A stretch of DNA of 64,000 nucleotides from Neisseria arctica (GTDB taxonomy: Bacteria > Pseudomonadota > Gammaproteobacteria > Burkholderiales > Neisseriaceae). Shown piece by piece: positions 40,079-47,648 of this stretch (position 1 is the stretch's first letter; each line of letters begins with the position of its first letter). The stretch is taken from NCBI RefSeq assembly GCF_022870905.1, contig NZ_CP091510.1:1-64000 (forward strand), read 5' to 3'. Below the pieces are notes generated by a model, which saw only the letters and a list, made by a program, of their open reading frames with translations, had not been told where the DNA came from and made no database searches. The position numbers and the translations under genes are program-made.

Positions 40079-40107
40079 GGCTTTGCTTCGGTCCTGCATA
40101 CTTAGCT

Positions 40108-41115
40108 TTAGCGCAAAACCGTGCGTATCCAGCGGTTGACCCACTGCTGTTGTTTGCGGGTGATGGTGCTGTAACCGGGCGTACTGTGCTCCGGCGGCGG
40201 CTCTGCAAAGCTAAAGGCGAGAGGAAGGCGGGTGCCTTTGATGGCTGGGTAGACCCACATTTCGGCGGGTAGCGCCTGTTGCGCCTCGGGGGCCTGTAGA
40301 AAGGCCACCAGCTTGCCGGCCAGTGCCGGTTGGGCCGCTCCTCTTAATACCGCCGCGCCTTCTACCTGACGGTAAACGCCTCCTTTGAGTAGCAGGTTCC
40401 CTGTCGGCGGAACCCTGTATCGGCCCTTGCTGAAGAAAACCTCCGCCGCAGGACTGGTGGTGTAGCTGACTATCAATGGACGACTACCACCGTTTTGGGT
40501 AAATTCAGTGTAGTAGGCATCGCTCCAGCTTTTGGTTATTTTTACGCCATTCTTACGCATATTTCCCCACCAAGAAAATGCCTTTTGTTCTCCCATATAC
40601 CCGATATTAGCCATTAAAAATGCTAAACCAGGGCTGGAGGTACCAGGGTTGGGCATCACTAGAAGATCTTTATACTCAGGTTTAGTTAAATCTTCTAATG
40701 TTTTTGGCAGGGCTAATCCTTTTTGATCAAACCATTTTTTATCATAATTGATAGCTACATAAGCATAGTTGACAGCTGCAATACCGGGGAGCCCTGCTAC
40801 CGTGGTTTTACTTCGCGGTTGGTGGATGGCTAGTATACCGCTTTGGCTAGCTTTACCAATATTGGCATTATCTAATCCATAGACGGCATCAGCAATTGGA
40901 TTAGCTCTGCTCAGAATAAGCTTATTCAACATTTCATTACCGCTACCGACTTTAATAATAGAAACTTTGGCGTTGTTTTCTTGTTCGAATTTTGCCAATA
41001 CTTCTTGTGGCAGACTAAATGATTTATGCACGGCTAAACGCACCTCAGTAGCAGCAAAGCCGTTTAGGCTGAAAAGTAGTGAACTCAGCCCGAGTAAAAA
41101 GGTTTTTTTAATCAT
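40108..41115 (-). CDS. thiB: Thiamine ABC transporter substrate-binding protein ThiB
   Basis: Periplasmic receptor for thiamine or thiamine phosphates. Signal peptide MIKKTFLLGLSSLLFSLNGFAA, then a binding-protein fold with ThiB-like motifs: ADAVYGLDNANIGKA, VNYAYVAINYDKKWF, MPNPGTSSPGLAFLM, ITKSWSDAYYTEF, LIVSYTTSPAAEVFF, and the C-terminal MWVYPAIKG and QQWVNRWIRTVLR. The 335-residue length fits. The permease and ATPase genes (thiPQ) are not next to it, and I see no TPP riboswitch (THI box) upstream. ATG 41115 is preceded by a plausible promoter. Confidence 0.88.
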   Translation of the reverse strand: MIKKTFLLGLSSLLFSLNGFAATEVRLAVHKSFSLPQEVLAKFEQENNAKVSIIKVGSGNEMLNKLILSRANPIADAVYGLDNANIGKASQSGILAIHQPRSKTTVAGLPGIAAVNYAYVAINYDKKWFDQKGLALPKTLEDLTKPEYKDLLVMPNPGTSSPGLAFLMANIGYMGEQKAFSWWGNMRKNGVKITKSWSDAYYTEFTQNGGSRPLIVSYTTSPAAEVFFSKGRYRVPPTGNLLLKGGVYRQVEGAAVLRGAAQPALAGKLVAFLQAPEAQQALPAEMWVYPAIKGTRLPLAFSFAEPPPEHSTPGYSTITRKQQQWVNRWIRTVLR

Positions 41116-41151
41116 GTGATTTAACTGGGTAAGTTTGTTTAAGAATAAGGT

Positions 41152-41180
41152 ATCATACTAATTATAGAGATTCTATACAA
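41152..41180 (-). promoter_or_regulatory. Probable promoter of thiB
   Basis: On the minus strand TTGTAT (41175-41180), 17-bp spacer, TATGAT (41152-41157), ending 36 bp before the ATG. Confidence 0.45.
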
Positions 41181-41270
41181 AAATAGGTTGAGGTTTTTAA
41201 AAATAGTATTTATAAGCATTAATTAATTTTTTGTTATTTTATATCAATATTTTATGGGAATTTAGAATTT

Positions 41271-41909
41271 ATGAGCCCGGTTTGGTTATTTGATTTTGAT
41301 AATACCCTGCATCATGCCGATGCAGGGATTTTTGATTTGATTAATCAGCATATGACGGTTTATTTAGCTAATAAGCTTAAGATAAATATAGAGCAGGCTT
41401 CTTATATTAGAAAAGATTATTGGCACCGATACGGAGCGACATTAGCAGGATTACAATTACATCATCCCGAGATTGATATATATGAATTTTTGCAATGTAG
41501 CCACCCTTTAGAGAAGCTTTCTGAGGCTTTAGTGCCAATGGTAGGCAGTGCGGAAACTTTAGCTGTTTTAAAGGGTCGAAAAATAGTATTTTCCAACGGA
41601 CCTTCATTTTATATACAGAGTTTGATAAAACAATTGGGGCTTGAGTTTTATTTTGAGGCTTTACTGGGAACCGATGATCTAGATTTGGCTTATAAGCCCT
41701 CAGACAAAGCTTATTTAAATGTTTGTCAAATTATAAAAGTTATGCCGTCTGAATGTATTATGGTAGATGATAGTTTAGATAACCTACGTACGGCAAAAGC
41801 TTTAGGTATGCAAACAGTATGGTTTGGACAAAGTGAAAGCCAATTTTCATTTGTCGATTTTACCGCTATTAATATGGCTGCTTTAGCAGAATGGGGAAAG
41901 ACCTTGTAA
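41271..41909 (+). CDS. HAD-family pyrimidine 5'-nucleotidase
   Basis: Predicted phosphatase of nucleoside monophosphates (Sdt1/Pyr-5-nucleotidase type). HAD motif I is WLFDFDNTLHH (nucleophile and acid Asp), motif II VFSNGPSFY, a Lys in DLAYKPSDKAYLNV, and motif IV CIMVDDSLDNLRTAKALGMQTVWFG. The 212-residue length is typical. It diverges from thiB. An uptake sequence is read inside the gene (near 41743-41754). The substrate is inferred from the family. Confidence 0.85.
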   Translation: MSPVWLFDFDNTLHHADAGIFDLINQHMTVYLANKLKINIEQASYIRKDYWHRYGATLAGLQLHHPEIDIYEFLQCSHPLEKLSEALVPMVGSAETLAVLKGRKIVFSNGPSFYIQSLIKQLGLEFYFEALLGTDDLDLAYKPSDKAYLNVCQIIKVMPSECIMVDDSLDNLRTAKALGMQTVWFGQSESQFSFVDFTAINMAALAEWGKTL

Positions 41910-41982
41910 TGAATTTTACTATTCTGCCAATCCGTATTTGATTACAATATATGATTATATTTTTTTAATTAAGGATACTGGG

Positions 41983-42234
41983 ATGCGTATCGTTCCCCTT
42001 TTGGTTTTGATTGCAGCTTTAACCGGATGCAGCTGGGAAACCTATCAAAAAGAAGATGGTAAAACAGGTCTTCGGCCTAAATATGAAGCGGGTACACGAG
42101 TTTATTATCAAGATGGATCATATTCAAGGAATATGCACTATAACGGCTTTCGCCCAGAACCCCACGCGGTTAAACCTAATGCGGTAGAGCCTAAAGAAGT
42201 AGGCGGTACCAAATGGCAGCCACCAATCAAATAA
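41983..42234 (+). CDS. Small lipoprotein of unknown function
   Basis: An 83-residue product: MRIVPLLVLIAALTGC is a lipoprotein signal peptide with Cys16 lipidated. The mature part is hydrophilic with YEAGTRVYYQDGSYSRNMHYNG and a Pro/Lys-rich tail. AAGGA lies about 10 bp before ATG 41983. I do not recognise a family beyond small Neisseria lipoproteins. It lies between the nucleotidase and glmU and could be co-transcribed with either. Confidence 0.65.
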   Translation: MRIVPLLVLIAALTGCSWETYQKEDGKTGLRPKYEAGTRVYYQDGSYSRNMHYNGFRPEPHAVKPNAVEPKEVGGTKWQPPIK

Positions 42235-42250
42235 TAGTTGTAGCAAAATA

Positions 42251-42262
42251 ATGCCGTCTGAA
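42251..42262 (+). repeat. DNA uptake sequence (AT form)
   Basis: Single ATGCCGTCTGAA before glmU. Confidence 0.9.
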
Positions 42263-42307
42263 AAATAATTTTCTTTAATAAATCTACTATTTAATAAAGG
42301 GCCAAAC

Positions 42308-43681
42308 ATGATGAGCCAAACCCCTCTTCACATAGTGATTCTTGCAGCCGGTAAAGGCACTCGCATGTATTCCAAATTACCAAAAGTGTTACATGAAATC
42401 GGCGGCCAAAGTATGGTTGCACGTGTCATTGATACGGCTCAAAGCCTTAATCCTGCCAGTGTATCGGTAGTTATTGGGCATGGTAAAGAGCAAGTATTGG
42501 AGCGTGTAAAACGTAATGTGAATTGGGTAGAGCAAACCGAGCAGCTGGGTACCGGACATGCGGTTAAAATGGCATTGCCCTATCTGCCTAAAGAAGGCCG
42601 TACATTGGTTCTATACGGCGATGTACCTTTAATCGATCGTAATACTTTGGAAGCTTTGTTAGAAGCAGCTGGCGATGAAGTTGGCCTGCTGACGGACGTG
42701 CTGGATAATCCTACAGGATATGGCCGTATTATCCGTGAAAACGGTAATGTGGTCGCGATCGTTGAAGAAAAAGATGCCGATGTTGCGCAAAAAGCCGTAA
42801 AAGAAACCAATACTGGTATTTTAGTGCTACCCAATGCCAAGCTTGAGAATTGGCTTAATGCTCTGCAGAGTAATAATGCACAAGGCGAATACTATCTTAC
42901 TGATTTGATTTCACTGGCTAACCGAGACGGTATTAAAGTACACCCGGTTCAAGTTTCGGCCAGTTATTTGGCAGCCGGTGTAAACAATAAATTGCAATTG
43001 GCCGAATTGGAACGTATTTTCCAAGAAGGACAAGCAAAAACACTGCTGACGGCAGGGGTAACCTTACGCGATCCGGCACGTTTTGACTTACGCGGTAGCT
43101 TGAAGCACGGGCAAGATGTTGTAATTGATGTTAACGTGGTGATTGAAGGAGAAGTAGAGCTTGGAGACGATGTAGAAATCGGTGCCAACTGCTTTATCCG
43201 CAATGCCAAGATTGCTGCGGGTACCAAAGTTCAGCCTTTTTCGCATCTTGAAGGTTGCGAAATTGGCGAGCGTGGGCAAATCGGACCGTTTGCCCGCTTA
43301 CGGCCTAATGCCAAATTAGCCGCCGAAGTGCATATCGGCAATTTTGTCGAGGTGAAAAATACAACGGTAGGACAGGGCAGTAAAGCCAACCACCTAACCT
43401 ACTTGGGAGATGCTGAAATCGGCAGTAAAACCAATATCGGTGCAGGTACGATTACTGCCAATTATGATGGCGTAAACAAATACAAAACCATTATCGGCGA
43501 TGAAGTTCGGGTTGGTTCAAACAGCGTTTTGGTCGCACCTGTAACAGTAGGTAATCGTGCGACGATCGGTGCCGGCAGTGCCATTACCAAATTATGCCCT
43601 GAAAATAAACTGGTGCTTGCCAGAGCCCGCCAAAGCGTAATCGAGGGTTGGATACGCCCGGAAAAGCCGGCTAAAAAGTAA
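42308..43681 (+). CDS. glmU: Bifunctional GlcN-1-P acetyltransferase / GlcNAc-1-P uridyltransferase
   Basis: Makes UDP-GlcNAc from glucosamine 1-phosphate. The N-terminal uridyltransferase half has LAAGKGTRMYSKLPKVLHEIGG and EQLGTGHAVKMALPYL. The C-terminal left-handed beta-helix half has repeated hexapeptides (GDDVEIGANCFIRNAKI, IGPFARLRPNAKL) and the acetyltransferase region NIGAGTITANYDGVNKYKTIIGDEV. The 457-residue length is normal. Start ATG 42308; ATG 42311 is equally possible. It supplies the substrate for murA and the lipid A pathway; glmS lies 2 kb downstream, with an accessory insertion between. Confidence 0.97.
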   Translation: MMSQTPLHIVILAAGKGTRMYSKLPKVLHEIGGQSMVARVIDTAQSLNPASVSVVIGHGKEQVLERVKRNVNWVEQTEQLGTGHAVKMALPYLPKEGRTLVLYGDVPLIDRNTLEALLEAAGDEVGLLTDVLDNPTGYGRIIRENGNVVAIVEEKDADVAQKAVKETNTGILVLPNAKLENWLNALQSNNAQGEYYLTDLISLANRDGIKVHPVQVSASYLAAGVNNKLQLAELERIFQEGQAKTLLTAGVTLRDPARFDLRGSLKHGQDVVIDVNVVIEGEVELGDDVEIGANCFIRNAKIAAGTKVQPFSHLEGCEIGERGQIGPFARLRPNAKLAAEVHIGNFVEVKNTTVGQGSKANHLTYLGDAEIGSKTNIGAGTITANYDGVNKYKTIIGDEVRVGSNSVLVAPVTVGNRATIGAGSAITKLCPENKLVLARARQSVIEGWIRPEKPAKK

Positions 43682-43685
43682 TCTG

Positions 43686-43726
43686 TTTTTCAGACGGCCC
43701 AAGCGAAAGTGAGGCCGTCTGGGAAA
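43686..43726 (+). terminator. Terminator after glmU from an imperfect uptake-sequence pair
   Basis: TTTTTCAGACGGCC and GGCCGTCTGGGAAA pair (two G-T pairs) around a 14-nt loop. Only the first arm has an intact uptake sequence. Confidence 0.65.
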
Positions 43727-43864
43727 TTGAATCGGTATATTTAATCCGAACGTGAATAGTAGGAGCATATAATGATTTTGACCAAGCTAAAAATTTTCTT
43801 ATCTTAACCTCAAAATTAATAGCGGTGATTAGGAGTATGGTGAGAAAGCTAAGTAAGGTGCGTT

Positions 43865-44130
43865 ATGAGTTTATCTTTAGATGAGCAGCGGCAAATGGTT
43901 GGAAAGGTATGAGGTTGAACAGCTACCTGAGTAAGATCTATAAATAAAACAAGAAAATTTCTATGTGCTCGGTCAGAATTGTATCTTTGGTTTTATTTGG
44001 ATATTCTTCAGAGGAAAAAATTGATGCAGATATGGCTGTGTAGATTAATTAGGTAGATATTGTTTGTTGCAGAGAAAATTTTTACACGAAGATGATTAAG
44101 CTTAGTGTAAAAGCTGGTCAACTGATTTAG
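43865..44130 (+). pseudogene. Decayed small gene in the glmU-glmS island
   Basis: ATG 43865 opens MSLSLDEQRQ, then the frame must shift at CAAATGG to continue WLERYEVEQLPE before a stop. Further frames carry ENFYVL, then ARSELYLWFYLDILQ, then EEKIDADMAV and VDIVCCRENFYTKMIKLSVKAGQLI up to TAG 44128-44130. Reading them together suggests one gene of about 85 codons with several frame changes and stops. No function is recognised; size and position would suit an immunity-type gene. The 43727-43864 stretch before it shows nothing convincing. Confidence 0.45.
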
Positions 44131-44265
44131 AAAAGATAAAGGAATAATAGGATGTGGAAAAATAAACTATTATGCAAAAATCATTGTCTTTTATGGGGAT
44201 ATAGATAATGATATTGGTAAATAAATAGTTTTTAAGCAAACAAATTAAGAAAAAGGAGATGATAA

Positions 44266-44823
44266 ATGGTGGAAGTGGGGAAATTAATTAGAAAAAAAAT
44301 TCAGATTATTTTTTATTTTACTATTCTAATATTATTAATTTCAGGTTGTGGTAATTTTTTTAAACAAGTAAATAACTCAAAAGAAGATATTCTACCCAAA
44401 ATTAAAAATTTTCCTTTTGAATTTTCTATTGTATTTCCAGATAAAACAAAATTAGAAAATGAGCGCTATAATATAAAAATTATTAATAAAGATAATAATA
44501 AGGTTCAGATAATAGAAGAGGGAACTCCTTTAAAAAATGCAGATATTTCAGATTTGTTGGAAGTTAAGGATTTTAATAATGATGGATACCTAGATATTCT
44601 TGCATTTTCAATATATCCATCTTTACAATTAGTAACCACTTTGTATATATTTAATCCTGAAACACAATATTTTACTAATAGAATGGACAATATACCGTAT
44701 GAAGGTACAATCAGTGTTACAAAACCAGGCTGTATTAAAATAGAATATATTGTCCGCAACAGCTCAGATTATTTAGAGCCTCAAAAATTTTGTTGGATTG
44801 ATAATTCGTGGCAACCTGAATAA
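44266..44823 (+). CDS. XAC2610-like lipoprotein, putative lysozyme-effector immunity protein
   Basis: A 185-residue lipoprotein: hydrophobic IQIIFYFTILILLISGCG, with Cys28 lipidated by the count from ATG 44266. The mature domain has DFNNDGYLDILAF, an EF-hand-like D-x-N-x-D-G-x-x-D calcium loop, and a C-terminus ending KFCWIDNSWQPE. This layout resembles XAC2610 of Xanthomonas, a periplasmic PliI-like inhibitor of a peptidoglycan-cleaving effector; resemblance is by motif only. GGAG lies 7 bp before the ATG. A T4-type lysozyme gene follows at once, and the codons are strongly AT-rich, unlike glmU and glmS. Confidence 0.7.
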   Translation: MVEVGKLIRKKIQIIFYFTILILLISGCGNFFKQVNNSKEDILPKIKNFPFEFSIVFPDKTKLENERYNIKIINKDNNKVQIIEEGTPLKNADISDLLEVKDFNNDGYLDILAFSIYPSLQLVTTLYIFNPETQYFTNRMDNIPYEGTISVTKPGCIKIEYIVRNSSDYLEPQKFCWIDNSWQPE

Positions 44824-44834
44824 GAGTGAAAAAT

Positions 44835-45620
44835 ATGGATACAATTCAAAACTTTGATAATAAAAAATATATAGATGTTCGTGATAGGTTAGTCGAGAAG
44901 AATGAAGCATTTATTAATAATATTTATTTGGATATTTATGGTCTTCCTACAGCTGGAATAGGGGTATTGCTGGTTGAACGACAAAAGGATAGAAGTTGGG
45001 AGTTAAATTATTCTCGAGTTAATCTACTAGCGGATATAACAAACTTATCGGATAGTGATCGGGAAAATTTAATTGCAACTTTAGAAAAGTATACAGATGT
45101 ATTAGATAAACATAAAGATGAAAAATTTCAGAATCTAGCAGCTTTCAAAAAATCTAAATTTGGGCAAGAGGCCCAATCTGTATTAGGAGATATATCTTTT
45201 AACAAGGAAACTTATTCATGGGATATTTTAACTTCTTCTCATAGCGTTATGCAGTTTACAATGACTCATGAACAAACGTTGAAATTATATAATGGCATCT
45301 CTTCTGAGTATAAGAACAGACTAAATAGACTGTTAAGAGAGAAAAATTGCCCAGCTGAAGCATTATCTGAAGAACAACGTGCTAGTTTATATTCAATGAT
45401 TTACCATGGTTCTCGAGGTAAAGCAGGGAAGTTGGCTGATGCTGTTGGGGATTATTGGCGAGGGGAAATTTCTGAAGAAAATTTACGAGCAAGAATTAAA
45501 AGAGATGGCATGGATACTAAATTTCCAGAACGTTCTAAAAGAGATGCAACGGGAAGTTTCGGAGAGAAGTTTCGGAGATCGCTCTTTCTGTTAAGCTTAA
45601 AGAACTGTTTAAAAAACTGA
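44835..45620 (+). CDS. T4-type lysozyme (GH24-like) without signal peptide, putative effector
   Basis: Predicted muramidase. Counting from ATG 44835, Glu24, Asp33 and Thr39 in NEAFINNIYLDIYGLPTAGIG keep exactly the E-x8-D-x5-T spacing of the T4 lysozyme catalytic triad (E11, D20, T26), and GIGVLLVE matches T4 GIGHLLTK. A later segment LSEEQRASLYSMIYHGS matches the second helical part of the fold. No signal peptide or transmembrane segment is seen, so export would need a secretion machine or a phage holin. It begins next to the stop of the lipoprotein gene (GTG 44826 in frame is an alternative start). The last 25 residues look atypical and may reflect a frameshift near 45545. Confidence 0.7.
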   Translation: MDTIQNFDNKKYIDVRDRLVEKNEAFINNIYLDIYGLPTAGIGVLLVERQKDRSWELNYSRVNLLADITNLSDSDRENLIATLEKYTDVLDKHKDEKFQNLAAFKKSKFGQEAQSVLGDISFNKETYSWDILTSSHSVMQFTMTHEQTLKLYNGISSEYKNRLNRLLREKNCPAEALSEEQRASLYSMIYHGSRGKAGKLADAVGDYWRGEISEENLRARIKRDGMDTKFPERSKRDATGSFGEKFRRSLFLLSLKNCLKN

Positions 45621-45632
45621 TAACTATGCCCC

Positions 45633-45644
45633 ATGCCGTCTGAA
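45633..45644 (+). repeat. DNA uptake sequence (AT form)
   Basis: Single ATGCCGTCTGAA between the lysozyme gene and glmS, at the right edge of the AT-rich island. Confidence 0.9.
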
Positions 45645-45690
45645 AGTCAGCGGTGTGGATTTTTAACCAATCTGATACTAAGGAACTTTT

Positions 45691-47529
45691 ATGTGCGGTA
45701 TCGTAGGTGCTATTCGTGCCAACCACAACGTTGTGGACTTTTTAACAGACGGTTTGAAACGTCTTGAATATCGGGGTTACGACTCTTCCGGCATTGCTGT
45801 GCAAACCGGCGAAAAAATCACCCGAGTGCGCCGTGTAGGTCGTGTGCAGTTGATGGAAGACGCAGCGCGTGCCAAAGGCGTACACGGTCATATGGGTATC
45901 GGTCATACCCGTTGGGCAACCCACGGCGGTGTAACCGAACCTAATGCCCACCCGCATATTTCAGGCGGCCTGATTGCCGTGGTGCATAACGGCATTATCG
46001 AAAACTTCGAAGAAGAGCGTATCCGTCTGCAAGGCTTGGGCTATGAATTTGAATCGCAAACCGATACCGAAGTAATTGCCCACAGCGTAAAGCACGAATA
46101 TCAAAATAACGGCGGTGATTTGTTCGAAGCTGTTAAATCTGCCTGCGCCCGTTTCCACGGAGCTTATGCCATCGGCGTGATTGCCAACGACAACCACGAA
46201 GAAATGGTTGTGGCGCGTATGGGTTGCCCGTTGCTGGTTGCATTGGGCGACCAAGAAACCTTTATCGCATCTGATGTATCCGCAGTAATTGCCTTTACCC
46301 GCAATATCGCTTATTTGGAAGACGGCGATATCGCCATTCTGACTGCCGGCGGTATCAAAAAACTGATTGATAAAAACGGCAATCCTGCCGAACGCAAAGT
46401 AAAAGTATCCGAGCTTTCGCTGGCTTCGTTGGAGCTTGGCCCATACAGCCATTTCATGCAAAAAGAAATTCATGAACAGCCTAAAGCGATTGCGGATACT
46501 GCCGAAGTATTTATCGATGGCGGCTTTAATCCTGAAAACTTCGGCGAAAAAGCCCGCGAAGTATTCGAAGATATCGACAGCATCAAAATCTTAGCCTGCG
46601 GTACTTCTTACTATTCCGCGCTTACCAGTAAATATTGGCTTGAATCCATTGCTAAAATCCCGACAGATGTTGAGATTGCCAGCGAATACCGCTACCGTGA
46701 TGTGATAGCCAACCCCAAACAGCTGATTATCACCATTTCCCAATCCGGCGAAACACTGGATACCATGGAGGCGTTGAAATACGCCCAATCTCTCGGCCAT
46801 AAGCACAGCTTGTCGATTTGTAACGTCATGGAATCCGCCCTGCCGCGAGAAAGCGAACTGGTGCTTTATACCCGCGCCGGTGCGGAAATCGGTGTGGCTT
46901 CTACCAAAGCCTTTACCACCCAATTGGTCGTATTATTCGGTTTGGCCGTTACCTTGGCGAAGCTGCGCGGTTTTGTTGGAGAAGAGCAGGAAAACCGTTT
47001 CCGCGAAGAGCTGCGCCTGTTGCCGGGCAGTATCCAGCACGTGCTGAATCTTGAGCCGCAAATCGCCGCATGGTCGCAAAAATTCGCCAAGAAAACCAGC
47101 GCGTTGTTCCTCGGTCGCGGTATCCATTATCCGATTGCCCTCGAAGGCGCATTGAAACTGAAAGAAATCACCTATATTCATGCAGAAGCCTATCCCGCAG
47201 GCGAGCTGAAACACGGCCCGCTGGCTTTGGTAGATGAAAATATGCCGATTGTGGTGATTGCCCCCAACGACAGCCTGTTGGACAAAGTAAAAGCCAACAT
47301 GCAGGAAGTAGGCGCGCGCGGCGGTGAATTGTTTGTATTTACCGATCTCGACAGTAATTTCACCGGCAGCGAAAGCGTACATGTAATCCGTACCCCGCGC
47401 CATGCCGGCGTGTTGTCGCCCATCGTTCACACAATCCCCGTGCAGTTGCTGTCTTACCATGCCGCTTTGGTTCGTGGAACTGATGTCGACAAACCGCGTA
47501 ATTTGGCTAAATCGGTTACGGTGGAATAA
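45691..47529 (+). CDS. glmS: Glutamine--fructose-6-phosphate aminotransferase (isomerizing)
   Basis: Makes glucosamine 6-phosphate from fructose 6-phosphate and glutamine, first step to UDP-GlcNAc. Cys2 in MCGIVGA is the glutaminase nucleophile, and [17 protein letters not shown] follows. Two SIS sugar-isomerase domains are seen: [17 protein letters not shown] with [13 protein letters not shown], and [42 protein letters not shown]. The C-terminus ends [13 protein letters not shown] as in the family; 612 residues. No glmS ribozyme is visible in the short leader. Confidence 0.97.
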   Translation: MCGIVGAIRANHNVVDFLTDGLKRLEYRGYDSSGIAVQTGEKITRVRRVGRVQLMEDAARAKGVHGHMGIGHTRWATHGGVTEPNAHPHISGGLIAVVHNGIIENFEEERIRLQGLGYEFESQTDTEVIAHSVKHEYQNNGGDLFEAVKSACARFHGAYAIGVIANDNHEEMVVARMGCPLLVALGDQETFIASDVSAVIAFTRNIAYLEDGDIAILTAGGIKKLIDKNGNPAERKVKVSELSLASLELGPYSHFMQKEIHEQPKAIADTAEVFIDGGFNPENFGEKAREVFEDIDSIKILACGTSYYSALTSKYWLESIAKIPTDVEIASEYRYRDVIANPKQLIITISQSGETLDTMEALKYAQSLGHKHSLSICNVMESALPRESELVLYTRAGAEIGVASTKAFTTQLVVLFGLAVTLAKLRGFVGEEQENRFREELRLLPGSIQHVLNLEPQIAAWSQKFAKKTSALFLGRGIHYPIALEGALKLKEITYIHAEAYPAGELKHGPLALVDENMPIVVIAPNDSLLDKVKANMQEVGARGGELFVFTDLDSNFTGSESVHVIRTPRHAGVLSPIVHTIPVQLLSYHAALVRGTDVDKPRNLAKSVTVE

Positions 47530-47564
47530 TACTTTTATTAAACTGTGAGTAATTGATTAATAGA

Positions 47565-47597
47565 AAATGCCGTCTGAAAATTTTTCAGACGGCATTT
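47565..47597. terminator. Inverted uptake-sequence terminator after glmS
   Basis: 15-bp arms AAATGCCGTCTGAAA and complement with a 3-nt loop, T-rich on both sides, between convergent genes. Confidence 0.85.
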
Positions 47598-47648
47598 ATT
47601 TTAATATTATGAAATATGGAGAAAATTTTAAGTATTTATATATAAAGG

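Noticed and set aside
45620..45690. glmS ribozyme or riboswitch
   Set aside because: Only 70 bp lie between the lysozyme gene and glmS, and no ribozyme-like conserved sequence is visible.
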